From: Paenibacillus sinensis
GTDB lineage: Bacteria; Bacillota; Bacilli; Paenibacillales; Paenibacillaceae
Length of the DNA: 64,000 nt
Assembly: GCF_019904155.1 (NCBI RefSeq)
Contig: NZ_JAHCMB010000225.1
Coordinates: forward strand, 5,700 to 69,699
Direction of reading: 5' to 3'
Shown here: positions 50,250-59,860 of the stretch, piece by piece
How positions within the stretch are numbered: the first letter of the stretch is position 1
Layout of the letters: each line of letters opens with the position of its first letter
Notes under the pieces: generated by a model
Told to the model about the DNA's origin: nothing
The model's input: the letters and a program-made list of their open reading frames with translations, nothing else
Database searches by the model: none
Program-made: the position numbers and the translations under genes

Positions 50250-51242
50250 GTGGCGGAGCAGAGCTATTACGACGTGCTTGGAGTCGGCAAGAACGCGTCC
50301 AGGCAGGAGATCAGAAAAGCCTACCAGAAGCTTGCCAAGCAGTGGCATCCCGATGTGAACAAAGCGCCGGAGGCGGAGGAACGGTTCAAAAAAATCGCCG
50401 AAGCTTACGAGACGCTCGGGAACGAAGAGAAGCGGAAGGTCTATGATGAGGCTCCCGCTTACGGCTTCGGACGTGGAGCATCGTCAGGAGGCTCGTCCCG
50501 GGGGCCGCAGGACGGAGGATGGAGCTATTCGTTCAGCGGCTCGGATATGCCGGAGGGCGATCTGTTCGAGAGGTTCTTCGGCAGCCGGGGCGCGGCGGAC
50601 CGGGCGGGCTTCGACTTCTTCTCCGGAGGCGGGGGAGCCGGCTTCGGAGGCGAGGGCGGAATGGGGAGCATGGGCAATATGGGCGGCATGGGCGGCATGA
50701 TGGAAGCCCAGCTCGACATTACGCTGGACCAGGCGTACAAGGGAGGCAGTGTCACCGTCCAGGCGGGAGGCCGGACGGTGAACGTCAGCATCCCGCCCCG
50801 GGCGGGAGACGGTACAGTGGTAACGGTGCCGGGAAAAGGCGGTGGAGACCGCCCCGAGGAGAACGAGCTGCTGATAGTGCTGCGGATTCGTCCGCATGAC
50901 ACCTACGAGGTCAGCGGCGGCGACCTGCGGGGAACGCTGCGGATTGCGCCCTGGCAGGCCGTGCTTGGCGGAGGAGCCAAGGCCGTGCTGCCGGACGGAA
51001 GCGCGGTCAAGCTGAAGATTCCCGCCGGCATCGCGCCTGGCCAGACGCTGCGCATTCCGGGCAAGGGATTGAAGAAGGAGAACGGCACCGATGGAGACGT
51101 GCTGTTCGACATCGAGATTGATGTACCGCAGCCCGTAAGCGAAACGGAGAAATCGCTGTACCGCCAGCTTGAGCAGGCCTCGGGCTATGAGGCGGGGATG
51201 AAGAAGCGGGGACAGCGGCGCGGAGCGGCTTCACGGGGATAA
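50250..51242 (+). CDS. DnaJ-like co-chaperone lacking the zinc domain (CbpA type)
   Basis: A 330-residue J-protein. The J domain (about 5-70) has the HPD triplet in QWHPDVNK that stimulates DnaK. A Gly/Phe/Ser-rich region (about 75-140) ends in a Met-Gly repeat (GSMGNMGGMGGMM). The two C-terminal substrate-binding beta domains follow directly, without the four CxxCxGxG zinc repeats of DnaJ. GTG 50250 follows AAAGGAGGT at ideal spacing. It stands before clpB, fitting a DnaK-ClpB disaggregation role. Confidence 0.9.
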   Translation: MAEQSYYDVLGVGKNASRQEIRKAYQKLAKQWHPDVNKAPEAEERFKKIAEAYETLGNEEKRKVYDEAPAYGFGRGASSGGSSRGPQDGGWSYSFSGSDMPEGDLFERFFGSRGAADRAGFDFFSGGGGAGFGGEGGMGSMGNMGGMGGMMEAQLDITLDQAYKGGSVTVQAGGRTVNVSIPPRAGDGTVVTVPGKGGGDRPEENELLIVLRIRPHDTYEVSGGDLRGTLRIAPWQAVLGGGAKAVLPDGSAVKLKIPAGIAPGQTLRIPGKGLKKENGTDGDVLFDIEIDVPQPVSETEKSLYRQLEQASGYEAGMKKRGQRRGAASRG

Positions 51243-51261
51243 TCCGCAGCGGCGGAAGAAC

Positions 51262-51513
51262 TTCGGCAACGGGCTATCCCTGAACAGGCTGTCCCCGGGC
51301 AGCGGACTATTCCCCGCAACAGACTATATCCCCGGCAGCGGGCAAATCCCGAGAGGCGTCCCGGCAACGGACGCCTCCCGGCAACGGGCTATCCGGGGCA
51401 ACGGACGACCCCCCGGCAACGGACTATATCCCCGCCAGCGGGCAATCCCGGGAGACGTCCTGGAAGCGAACTATCCCTACCAACGACTATCCCCCGGCAA
51501 CGGACAATCGGCG
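51262..51513. repeat. Degenerate tandem repeat array, about 15 units of 15-19 bp
   Basis: The spacer between the dnaJ-like gene and clpB consists of variants of CCCGGCAACGGACTATCC. Good units are at 51262-51280, 51296-51313, 51361-51377, 51377-51396, 51412-51432 and 51491-51509. Unit length varies by a few bases. No spacer/repeat pattern typical of CRISPR is present. Confidence 0.75.
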
Positions 51514-51537
51514 CCGGAATACGTTCTTGTACATCAA

Positions 51538-51565
51538 TTGTCCCGTAATCAATCGTTAATAAAAT
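51538..51565 (+). promoter_or_regulatory. Putative promoter of clpB
   Basis: TTGTCC, a 16-bp spacer and TAAAAT lie 43 bp before ATG 51609. No CtsR box is visible here. Confidence 0.4.
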
Positions 51566-51608
51566 GATTCGAGTACTGCAATTTGGAGAGGAAAGGAATG
51601 GGACATCT

Positions 51609-54248
51609 ATGGACTTTAACAAATTGACGCAGAAGCTGCAGGAGGCGGTGGCCGAAGCGCAGTCGCTGGCGAGCGCCGCCGGACATCAGGAGATCGACAG
51701 CCCCCATCTGCTGAAGGCGCTGATTCAGCAGCAGGAGGGCTTGCTGCCCCGCTTGCTGCAGAAGATGAATGTGCCCGTCGCCGAGATGCTGCGGGGCGCG
51801 GAAGAACTGCTGCACCGCAAGCCGTCCGTCGGCGGCTCGGGCGCGCAGACGATGCGGCGCTACGCATCACCGGCGCTCATTGCGGTTCTGGAAGAGGCTG
51901 AACGGGAAGCGGCCGCGATGCAGGATGAGTTCGTTGCCGTAGAGCATGCTGTGCTGGCGATGGCTTCCGGTGGAGCAGCGGGGAACGGCGAGGTTGCCCG
52001 CGTCTTTCAGGCTCTCGGCGTTACCCGCGAGAAGCTTCTGCAGGTGCTGGCGGAGATTCGCGGCCATCAGAGGGTGACGAGCCGCGAGCCGGAAGCCACC
52101 TACGAGGTGCTGGAGAAGTACGGCCGCGATCTTGTCGCTGAGGTACGGGCGGGCAAGATCGATCCCGTGATCGGCCGCGACGGCGAGATCCGGCGGGTGA
52201 TTCGTATTTTGTCCCGCAAGACGAAGAATAATCCGGTATTGATCGGGGAGCCTGGCGTCGGCAAGACGGCGATCGTCGAAGGGCTGGCCCACCGGATCGT
52301 CCGCCGCGACGTGCCGGAGGGGCTGAAGGACAAGACGATTTTCTCGCTGGATATGAGCGCGCTGGTCGCCGGGGCGAAGTATCGGGGCGAGTTCGAGGAG
52401 CGGCTCCAGGCCGTGCTGAAGGAAATCAAGGAGAGCGATGGGCGGATCATTCTATTCATCGACGAATTGCATACGATTGTCGGCGCGGGCAAGACGGAAG
52501 GCGCGATGGACGCCGGCAATATGCTGAAGCCGATGCTGGCCCGGGGCGAGCTGCACTGTATCGGTGCGACGACGCTCGATGAGTACCGCAAGTACATCGA
52601 GAAGGACCCGGCGCTGGAGCGCCGCTTCCAGCAGGTGTTGGTCAGCGAGCCGGATGTGGAGGATACGATCTCGATTCTGCGCGGGCTGAAGGAGCGGTTC
52701 GAGGTGCATCATGGCGTCAAAATCCATGACAGTGCCCTTGTAGCGGCCGGTGTTCTGTCGAACCGCTATATCACGGACCGCTTCCTGCCGGACAAGGCGA
52801 TCGACCTCGTCGACGAGGCCTGCGCGATGATCCGGACCGAGATCGACTCCATGCCTGGCGAGATGGACGAGGTGACCCGACGGCTGATGCAGATGGAGAT
52901 CGAAGAGGCTGCCCTCAAAAAAGAAACCGACGACGCCAGCAAGCGTCGGCTCGAATCGCTCCAGCGTGAGCTGGCCGATCTCAGAGAGAAGCATATGGAA
53001 ATGACGGCCCGCTGGGAAAAAGAAAAATCGGCCATCTCCGGCATCCGCGAGCTGAAGAAGAAATTGGAGCAGGCGCGCAAGGATCTGGAGCGCGCGCAGG
53101 AGGAATACGATCTCAACAAGTCGGCCGAGCTGAGCTACGGCGTCATTCCCGATCTTGAGCGGCAGGTGAAGGCCACCGAGGAAGCCGCGAATCAGGACGG
53201 CGACGCCCGGCTGCTGCGCGAGGCGGTCACCGAGGACGAGATCGCGGACATCGTCTCCCGCTGGACCGGCGTTCCGGTGACCCGGCTCGTCGAAGGCGAG
53301 CGCGAGAAGCTGCTGCGGCTGGAAGAGACGCTGCACAAGCGCGTCGTCGGCCAGGACGAAGCGGTATCGCTCGTCGCCGATGCCGTGCTGCGGGCAAGAG
53401 CAGGCATCAAGGACCCGAACCGGCCGATCGGTTCGTTCCTGTTCCTCGGTCCGACCGGCGTCGGCAAGACCGAGCTGGCGAAAGCGCTGGCCGAAGCGAT
53501 GTTCGACCGCGAGGACGGTATGATTCGGATCGACATGTCCGAATATATGGAGAAGCACAGCGTATCCCGGCTGGTCGGAGCGCCTCCGGGCTATGTGGGC
53601 TATGAAGAGGGCGGCCAGCTGACGGAAGCGGTCCGCCGCCAGCCGTATACCGTGGTGCTGCTGGACGAAGTCGAGAAGGCGCACCCGGATGTGTTCAACA
53701 TCCTGCTGCAACTGCTCGATGACGGCCGTCTGACAGATTCGCAGGGCCGCATCGTCGACTTCAAGAACACGATTGTCATCATGACCTCGAATATCGGCTC
53801 GCCGCATCTCATTCAGGGCACGGATGACAACGGCGATCTGACGCCCGCGGTCAAGGAGCGCGTCATGCAGGAGCTGCGGGGCCATTTCCGCCCCGAGTTC
53901 CTGAACCGTGTCGACGATATCGTCATGTTCAAGCCGCTGGCGCTTGAAGAAATCCGGCAGATCGTCGGCAAGCTGGCGGACGGCCTGCGGGCCCGCCTCG
54001 CAGACCGTCAGGTCGGTCTCGTGCTGACCGACGCAGCGGAGTCCTTCATCGCGAAGGAAGGCTTCGATCCCGTGTACGGCGCGCGGCCGCTGAAGCGATT
54101 CATCCAACGGAGCCTGGAGACGCCGGTTGCCCGGGCGCTGATCGCCGGCGAAGCCGAAGAGGGCTCGGTGCTGACGGTGGATCTGAAGGACGGCAAGCTG
54201 TCCGTATCGATCGGCCGCCCAGCAGCGATGTCCTCGGTGGCGCGATAA
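51609..54248 (+). CDS. clpB: ClpB ATP-dependent disaggregase
   Basis: An 879-residue Hsp100 ring ATPase that pulls proteins out of aggregates with DnaK. Order: N domain (1-145), AAA-1 with Walker A GEPGVGKT near 214, the coiled-coil middle domain (about 400-520, rich in Glu, Lys and Arg) that marks ClpB and contacts DnaK, then AAA-2 with GPTGVGKTE near 615 and PPGYVGYEEGG. The length is typical. ATG 51609 (MDFNKLTQKLQEAV) matches known ClpB starts; the upstream ATG 51564 has no ribosome site. Confidence 0.97.
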   Translation: MDFNKLTQKLQEAVAEAQSLASAAGHQEIDSPHLLKALIQQQEGLLPRLLQKMNVPVAEMLRGAEELLHRKPSVGGSGAQTMRRYASPALIAVLEEAEREAAAMQDEFVAVEHAVLAMASGGAAGNGEVARVFQALGVTREKLLQVLAEIRGHQRVTSREPEATYEVLEKYGRDLVAEVRAGKIDPVIGRDGEIRRVIRILSRKTKNNPVLIGEPGVGKTAIVEGLAHRIVRRDVPEGLKDKTIFSLDMSALVAGAKYRGEFEERLQAVLKEIKESDGRIILFIDELHTIVGAGKTEGAMDAGNMLKPMLARGELHCIGATTLDEYRKYIEKDPALERRFQQVLVSEPDVEDTISILRGLKERFEVHHGVKIHDSALVAAGVLSNRYITDRFLPDKAIDLVDEACAMIRTEIDSMPGEMDEVTRRLMQMEIEEAALKKETDDASKRRLESLQRELADLREKHMEMTARWEKEKSAISGIRELKKKLEQARKDLERAQEEYDLNKSAELSYGVIPDLERQVKATEEAANQDGDARLLREAVTEDEIADIVSRWTGVPVTRLVEGEREKLLRLEETLHKRVVGQDEAVSLVADAVLRARAGIKDPNRPIGSFLFLGPTGVGKTELAKALAEAMFDREDGMIRIDMSEYMEKHSVSRLVGAPPGYVGYEEGGQLTEAVRRQPYTVVLLDEVEKAHPDVFNILLQLLDDGRLTDSQGRIVDFKNTIVIMTSNIGSPHLIQGTDDNGDLTPAVKERVMQELRGHFRPEFLNRVDDIVMFKPLALEEIRQIVGKLADGLRARLADRQVGLVLTDAAESFIAKEGFDPVYGARPLKRFIQRSLETPVARALIAGEAEEGSVLTVDLKDGKLSVSIGRPAAMSSVAR

Positions 54249-54258
54249 GCATTCTCTC

Positions 54259-54300
54259 AGCATCCCTTTGCCCTGGTTGAGGCGGAGGGATGCTTTTTTT
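54259..54300 (+). terminator. Terminator of clpB
   Basis: A perfect 9-bp stem AGCATCCCT/AGGGATGCT with an 18-nt loop is followed by TTTTTTT. Confidence 0.85.
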
Positions 54301-54527
54301 ATCGGCGTAATTTGACAGTGTACCTGGTCATTACGAACTTACCGCGTCCGGATATTTGGGCCTGCCATCCAAGCGGTTCGAAGAGTCTGTCCATCGAATT
54401 TCACAGCAAAAATGTCCATGGAGTTCAGGTTTGTGCATGTTCCAAGGTGAATTCCGGCTATACAATGGGTTATGGATTGTTCATGGCAATTCGTATCTAC
54501 GCTTGGTGCGGAAGGAAGTCTTGAGGC

Positions 54528-55760
54528 ATGCCTTTGTGGAAACGGAATTTGATTGTCTGCTGGTTCGGCATGTTCGTCACCGGCATCGGGATGAGCCAGA
54601 TTGCGCCGATTCTGCCGCTGTACATCCGGCATCTGGGAGTGGGCAGCGACTCGCATATCGCCCAGCTCTCCGGCATCGCGTTCGGCGTGACGTATATCGT
54701 CTCCGCCGTCTTCTCGCCGATCTGGGGACGCGCCGCCGACCGGTTCGGCCGCAAGCCGATGCTGCTGCGGGCGAGCCTCGGAATGGCTCTGGTCATCGGT
54801 TGCATGGGATTCGCACCGAATGTGTATGTGCTGGTCGGACTTCGGCTGCTTCAGGGCGTCATCACCGGCTACAGCACGGCCTGCACGACGCTGATTGCGA
54901 CCCAGACGGACAAGGCGCATGCGGGTGTGGCGCTCGGCACGCTGTCGACGGCGAACATCGCCGGTTCGCTGCTTGGGCCGCTGGTCGGCGGGTATATCGG
55001 CGAGACCTTCGGCATGCGGAACGTCTTCTTCATCACGGGCGCGCTCATGCTGATCGCATTCGTGACGACGCTGCTGTACGTGAAGGAGAACTTTGTCCGC
55101 AAGGAGACGAAGACGCAGAGTCTGCGGCAGGTCTGGAGCCGGGTTCCGGAGAAAAAGCTGACGCTAACGCTGTTCCTGACCTTCTTCATGATCTCGCTGG
55201 CCAACTATTCGGTAGAGCCGGTCATCACCGTCTATGTCGATCAATTGACGAAGAACGCCGCCCACGTCGCCCTGCTGGCCGGGCTGATCTTCTCGGCGTC
55301 GGGTGTGGCGAACATGCTGGCCGCTCCTGTGCTGGGACGGATGTCAGACCGCGTCGGCGCCTACAAGGTCATTCTGTATGCCCTGATTGCAGCAGGCATT
55401 ATCATCATACCGCAGGCGTTCGTGCGCACCCCATGGGAGCTGATGCTTCTGCGCTTCCTGCTGGGACTTACGGTGGCGGGGCTCAGTCCCTCCGTTAATA
55501 CGCTGGTGAAGATTATTACGCCGGACGACATGACGGGCCGGGTCTTCGGATTCACCATTTCGGCTGGATACCTGGGCGTCTTTGGCGGTTCAGTACTGGG
55601 CGGACAGATAGCCGGCCATCTTGGCGTCCGGTACGTGTTCCCCTTTACGAGCGCGCTGCTGCTGCTGAACGCGGTCTGGGTGTATACGAATGTGTACCGG
55701 AAAATGAAGGCGAACAGACAGACATTTGCAGTGAACGCCGGTCGGAAGGGCGAGGCTTGA
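54528..55760 (+). CDS. MFS multidrug exporter (DHA1 type)
   Basis: A 410-residue transporter with 12 predicted helices. Motif A is GRAADRFGRKP after helix 2, and LLGPLVGGYIGE in helix 5 is the antiporter motif C region. A second motif A-like GRMSDRVGAYK begins the C-terminal half, and GRVFGFTISAG follows. This pattern is typical of 12-helix drug:H+ antiporters. It is followed after 32 bp by an isochorismatase-like hydrolase, probably on the same transcript. Confidence 0.92.
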   Translation: MPLWKRNLIVCWFGMFVTGIGMSQIAPILPLYIRHLGVGSDSHIAQLSGIAFGVTYIVSAVFSPIWGRAADRFGRKPMLLRASLGMALVIGCMGFAPNVYVLVGLRLLQGVITGYSTACTTLIATQTDKAHAGVALGTLSTANIAGSLLGPLVGGYIGETFGMRNVFFITGALMLIAFVTTLLYVKENFVRKETKTQSLRQVWSRVPEKKLTLTLFLTFFMISLANYSVEPVITVYVDQLTKNAAHVALLAGLIFSASGVANMLAAPVLGRMSDRVGAYKVILYALIAAGIIIIPQAFVRTPWELMLLRFLLGLTVAGLSPSVNTLVKIITPDDMTGRVFGFTISAGYLGVFGGSVLGGQIAGHLGVRYVFPFTSALLLLNAVWVYTNVYRKMKANRQTFAVNAGRKGEA

Positions 55761-55792
55761 ACGAAAATGAAAAACCGGAATGGAGAGAGCAT

Positions 55793-56392
55793 ATGAACGA
55801 AATGATGAGTCACAACGGGGAATTGCTTGACCCGAACAAAACGGCGCTTGTCGTCATCGACCTGCAGAACGGAATCGCCGGAACTGCCCCGGCCGCGCCT
55901 TATTCAGGTGCGCAGGTCGTGGAGCGGGCAGTGAGGTTGAAGGATGCTTTTGCGGCGCGGGACGCGTATATCGTACTCGTCACCGTATCCTGGACGGACG
56001 GCAAGGATGCGCCGGCCCCGAAGACGGACCTGGTGACGGGGCGCGGGGCTCTGCCCGAGGGCTTCGACCGGCTCGTGCCTGAACTGGGCGATGTTCCCGG
56101 CGCACACCTGATCGTCAAGCGCCAGTGGGGCGCTTTTTACGGAACCGATCTGGACCTGCAGCTCCGCCGCCGGGGCATCGACACCATCGTGCTCTGCGGC
56201 ATCTCCACCTCGATCGGTGTTGACACGACGGCCCGGGAGGCGTACCAGCACGGTTACAACCAGGTCTTTGTCACGGATGCCATGACGGCCAGAAACGCAG
56301 AGGAGCATGAATACGTCTGCAAGACGATCTTTCCCCGCATCGGCCGCATTCGCACGACAGAGCAGGTCGTGGAATTGATGAAGCGATTATAA
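55793..56392 (+). CDS. Isochorismatase-family cysteine hydrolase
   Basis: A 199-residue cysteine hydrolase. The triad is visible: Asp in VVIDLQNG, Lys in LIVKRQWGAF, and Cys in IVLCGISTS. Members hydrolyse isochorismate, nicotinamide, N-carbamoyl compounds or related amides; the exact substrate cannot be told. ATG 55793 is chosen for GGAGAGAG upstream. Its coupling to an efflux pump gene hints at a detoxification pair, but this is inference. Confidence 0.88.
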   Translation: MNEMMSHNGELLDPNKTALVVIDLQNGIAGTAPAAPYSGAQVVERAVRLKDAFAARDAYIVLVTVSWTDGKDAPAPKTDLVTGRGALPEGFDRLVPELGDVPGAHLIVKRQWGAFYGTDLDLQLRRRGIDTIVLCGISTSIGVDTTAREAYQHGYNQVFVTDAMTARNAEEHEYVCKTIFPRIGRIRTTEQVVELMKRL

Positions 56393-56401
56393 AACGCCAT
56401 A

Positions 56402-56437
56402 AAGAATGCCCGGTTCAGGAGCGAACCGGGCATTCTT
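56402..56437. terminator. Bidirectional terminator
   Basis: A perfect 15-bp stem (AAGAATGCCCGGTTC) lies between the convergent isochorismatase-like and mannanase genes. Confidence 0.75.
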
Positions 56438-56469
56438 GCGTAGCATGGATGCTACGGTGTAGTTGATGA

Positions 56470-57960
56470 TTATTGAACTGTCACACTGTCCACATAGACA
56501 GCCGATTGGCCGCTGCTGTTCGAGGAGGCCAGGAATTGAACGCCGATTTCCTTGACCAGGGACAGATTCGGGATACTGCTTAGGGACAGGCTCAGCGTTG
56601 TTCCGCCGGAAGAGTTAATCAGCGTCGCTCCGCTGTCGTACCAGGTCCATCCCGATCCGGTCTTCACATATAGCTTCGCATAGATTCCGCTGCCGACGCT
56701 GCCCCAGGAAGCATGTTTGACCGTCGCTTTCAGCGTGCTTTTGCCGGACAGGCTTTGGTCGCCGGTATAGTACAGGTAATGCGCAGAATTGGCAGAGAGG
56801 TTCACATCAGCCTTCAGGGAATAAGTTCCAGTCGACTTCCATTCGTTCGTTGTCCAAGGGCCTCCGGACACGTTGCTGCCCTGCCAGCTCTGGGTTCCTG
56901 ATTCGAAATCGTATAAAGTAGTTGCAGAGCTTCCGGAGCCTGAACCTGAGCCCGATCCGGAACCTGAGCCGGAACCGCCGCCGAATACGCTGCTCAGCAC
57001 GGAGGTCGATTTGATTCCGTAGCTGCCGTTAACGACCGTATTGCCGAAGGAAGTAAGCGAGTTGCCCGCCCAGTCATTCGCCATATCCAGATAAGCCAGA
57101 TCGCTGCTGTTGCCCTTCCAGGACCAGGCCAGCCAGCCGACGCTCTTCTCCTGGGAATAGCTCATGATAGTCGCTTCATCAACGTCGCCGTTCGTATGCT
57201 GCCCGCCGAACTCTCCGATGATGAGCGCGAGATTCTTGTTCAGGACTCCGTCGATATTGGACTTAACGGTTGTCGCATTACCGCCTGCATATTCGTACAT
57301 ATGGATGGAGAACATCGTGTTCTTCTGAGGATCGGCATTGAACACTTCAGTACCGTAGTTAATGATGGACGCCGGATACTGGCCCCAACCTGCCGAGTCA
57401 ACGATAAGGGTATTACTCAGGCCTGCGTTTCGCAGCTTCGGAATGGCTTGCTTGTAGCCATTGGCCCAGCCAGAGCCATCCCATGTTCCATACCATTCGT
57501 TGGCAATGTTAATGATAACGCGGTCCTCTTTGCCGATAAGTGCGTCCTTGATGCTGATCCAGTAGTTCACTGCGTCGTCCAGATCGGAATAGCTGTCGCT
57601 TCCTGTGGCGTCATGCACTTCCAGGATGGCGATCAGTTTGTTCTGCTCGCACAGGCTGATGATATTTTTTACGGTATTTACATCGTCAAGCGACCATTTC
57701 TTGCCGTCGGACAGCACGATCCGGACGGTATTGGCGCCGGTCTTGGCAATAGCCGAAAGAGCTGTCGAGAGCTGATCCTTATACCAGTTGTGTGCATGGT
57801 TGACACCCCGCATAATAAAAGGGCTGCCGTTGGAACCCATTAGCTTGGTTCCGCTTACATAAAATCCGCTAGCCGCACTTACTTTTGCCGGAGGGACAAC
57901 GATTACTGAGAAGAGCAGAACAAATGCGACCAAGGTCATGGACCACTTACGCAAAGACAC
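56470..57960 (-). CDS. Secreted beta-mannanase (GH5) with C-terminal carbohydrate-binding module
   Basis: A 496-residue extracellular enzyme. Residues 1-29 are a signal peptide. The GH5 domain (31-325) closely resembles the subfamily 8 mannanases of alkaliphilic Bacillus. The acid/base is Glu155 in NIANEWYG and the nucleophile Glu250 in IIGEFGG; WGQYP and SIHMYEYAG are also conserved. A Gly-Ser linker (about 326-343) leads to a beta-sandwich binding module (346-496) with exposed aromatic residues. A putative cre site upstream suggests catabolite control. It probably hydrolyses plant mannans. No other mannan-use gene is adjacent. Confidence 0.93.
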   Translation of the reverse strand: MSLRKWSMTLVAFVLLFSVIVVPPAKVSAASGFYVSGTKLMGSNGSPFIMRGVNHAHNWYKDQLSTALSAIAKTGANTVRIVLSDGKKWSLDDVNTVKNIISLCEQNKLIAILEVHDATGSDSYSDLDDAVNYWISIKDALIGKEDRVIINIANEWYGTWDGSGWANGYKQAIPKLRNAGLSNTLIVDSAGWGQYPASIINYGTEVFNADPQKNTMFSIHMYEYAGGNATTVKSNIDGVLNKNLALIIGEFGGQHTNGDVDEATIMSYSQEKSVGWLAWSWKGNSSDLAYLDMANDWAGNSLTSFGNTVVNGSYGIKSTSVLSSVFGGGSGSGSGSGSGSGSGSSATTLYDFESGTQSWQGSNVSGGPWTTNEWKSTGTYSLKADVNLSANSAHYLYYTGDQSLSGKSTLKATVKHASWGSVGSGIYAKLYVKTGSGWTWYDSGATLINSSGGTTLSLSLSSIPNLSLVKEIGVQFLASSNSSGQSAVYVDSVTVQ

Positions 57961-58010
57961 GCATTACCACCTCATTAAATTTTTTTTTATGCAAACCCAC
58001 GTGACATGAA

Positions 58011-58024
58011 AGCAAGCGGTTTCA
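58011..58024 (-). promoter_or_regulatory. Putative cre (CcpA) site before the mannanase
   Basis: On the minus strand TGAAACCGCTTGCT matches the cre consensus TGWAANCGNTNWCW with one mismatch, 50 bp upstream of the start codon. Confidence 0.6.
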
Positions 58025-58066
58025 CAAATAACCTCCATGCTTGTCATGATATGAGGGCAACATATT

Positions 58067-58080
58067 TGGTTGCGCTTACA
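58067..58080 (+). promoter_or_regulatory. Possible second, partial cre site
   Basis: TGGTTGCGCTTACA has a perfect right half (GCGCTTACA) but three mismatches in the left half. Confidence 0.25.
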
Positions 58081-58293
58081 ATAGAATCAAATACCCTCGT
58101 TCATTTTCTGCTGTTCTCCTTCTCTGTACCTCGGTCCTGTTCTCCAGCACCGCGTTAAGGAGTATCGATTTGTTATTCAGATATTAGCATATTGTTATGC
58201 GATTACATATAATTATTTTGTGTTTTTAGCGGCTTTGTGGAAAAAATTTCTCTAATTGTGCAGGAGTGACACGATATTAGGAAAGAAAACTGT

Positions 58294-58369
58294 AGTAAAT
58301 AAACATAACATCTAATAAGTAAATAAAAAATTTAGTAAATAAACAAAATTCCGTGCGAAGTAAACATAA
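58294..58369. repeat. Four AT-rich direct repeats
   Basis: Variants of AGTAAATAAACATAA begin at 58294, 58318, 58334 and 58359. They lie in the 700-bp AT-rich spacer between the mannanase and stalk-domain genes, which otherwise holds no gene. Possible regulator-binding cluster. Confidence 0.5.
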
Positions 58370-58656
58370 TATCGTTATTTTTGTTATGTGAAAAACAAAC
58401 AACACATATGCGGGTGGATTTCGCGTTCCGCAACAAACTGCCTGCCGAATCCGGGACGGCGCTCATCATGCGGCGGGCCTTAAGCTCATCGCAAGACCGG
58501 TATTTTCAAAGGGCTGATTTTGCTTTTCGAAGCGCAGGCGCCCACTTCCCTATTCCTCCCTCAGCGATTTTTTCATGAATTTCGAGTCCGGCCTGCGTAA
58601 CTTTCGTTCGGGGAAGCCGTCAGAATAGATGGAATAATTTTGAAAGCGGGAGGGAA

Positions 58657-59853
58657 ATGAGAATGAAATTTTTCACACAGAGATTGGCCCTGCTGCTGGG
58701 GATTACGCTGCTTGTTGGGGGGAGCTTGTCATCTGCCACGGCTTCTGCCGACGGGAGTGTGTCTGCGGTTCAGGATGTTATGAAATTCGAGCTGATCCGG
58801 CACGAGCTGAAGATCAGCCTGTCTGATGGGAGCGCATCCCTTGACGGACAACCCTTTAAGACGGCTGCGCCCGTTCGGAGTGCCGGCAGCCTGTACGTTC
58901 CTCTTAGGGCCTTGAGCGGCTCGGGAGCAGCCAGTTCCGCCCTTTGGGATTCTTCGAAGCATCAGGCCCGGGTGGTTACGAACTGGGGTGAATTCCGCTT
59001 CCGTGCGGGTTCAACCCTCATATACGATGCACAGGACAAGGCGATGCCGGCTGAAACCTATACGATACCGGCGCCGCTGCTGATCAAGGGGGCGATGTAT
59101 ATTCCGGTTCGGGCGCTTCCGCTGCTCGGTATTTCGTCCGGGATGTCGAGCGGCAGGCTTGTCTGGGGATGGAGCGACAAGAAAGCGGAGGTCCTGCAGC
59201 CATTCTGGGAGACCGGAGAGGCGCAGGCAGTCTTTACCGTACTATACGATAAAAGGCTGTATACGCCGAGCACGCTGTCCGCTCTCGGAGCGGGGGCCTG
59301 GAACGATGAAGTCCGCTCGCAGATCGTCGGGAAGGACATCTCCCTGAACGGGGCGCTCTATAACCGGCTCCAAGTGAGCGTTAAGCTGGAGCCGGGCATC
59401 AACCCGCTGGAGATCAGTTCACCTGGAATGGGTGCAGGAGGCATACGGGTGAGGTATAATCCGGTCGATCCATCCTTGGTACCGGTAAGCCTGACGGAGG
59501 CTGGAACGAAGGCTCTGACCGTAACCTCCCCGTCCGGGGGATATTTGGAGCTCAAGGCCGGGCAATCCTTCACGGTTGCGGGAAGAGTGGCCGACATCCC
59601 TGAATATCCGGTCACACAATTGAAGCTGGTCATTCAGCGTTACGAGCCGGACAACAAGGATGTCATGCAGGACTTCAAGAGGGTAGCTGCCCAAAATTGC
59701 CCGGTAAAAGATGGGGCGTTCAGCGGCACGATTACCCTGAAAGATCCGGGGTCTTATCGTATCTATATCAATGCTCCGACTTTCAGCGTCCTTCCGAGCG
59801 AGGGTGAGGCCACCGAGAGCTGGGGAGCGATAACGGTGGAAGTGTCGGAATAG
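58657..59853 (+). CDS. Stalk-domain (copper amine oxidase N-terminal-like) exported protein
   Basis: A 398-residue secreted protein. A signal peptide ends near residue 31 (ATASA). Two copies of the stalk-domain pattern follow: SLYVPLRALSGSGAAS near residue 80 and AMYIPVRALPLLGISSG near 148. The central and C-terminal parts are beta-rich (NPLEISSPGMG, GQSFTVAGRVA) and resemble Ig-like extracellular modules. GGGAGGGAA lies before the start. Many Paenibacillus wall or exported proteins carry this module, with no enzymatic copper oxidase activity implied. Function unknown. Confidence 0.85.
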   Translation: MRMKFFTQRLALLLGITLLVGGSLSSATASADGSVSAVQDVMKFELIRHELKISLSDGSASLDGQPFKTAAPVRSAGSLYVPLRALSGSGAASSALWDSSKHQARVVTNWGEFRFRAGSTLIYDAQDKAMPAETYTIPAPLLIKGAMYIPVRALPLLGISSGMSSGRLVWGWSDKKAEVLQPFWETGEAQAVFTVLYDKRLYTPSTLSALGAGAWNDEVRSQIVGKDISLNGALYNRLQVSVKLEPGINPLEISSPGMGAGGIRVRYNPVDPSLVPVSLTEAGTKALTVTSPSGGYLELKAGQSFTVAGRVADIPEYPVTQLKLVIQRYEPDNKDVMQDFKRVAAQNCPVKDGAFSGTITLKDPGSYRIYINAPTFSVLPSEGEATESWGAITVEVSE

Positions 59854-59860
59854 GACGGGT

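Noticed and set aside
51262..51513. CRISPR array
   Set aside because: Units are 15-19 bp, abut each other without constant-length spacers, and are degenerate throughout.
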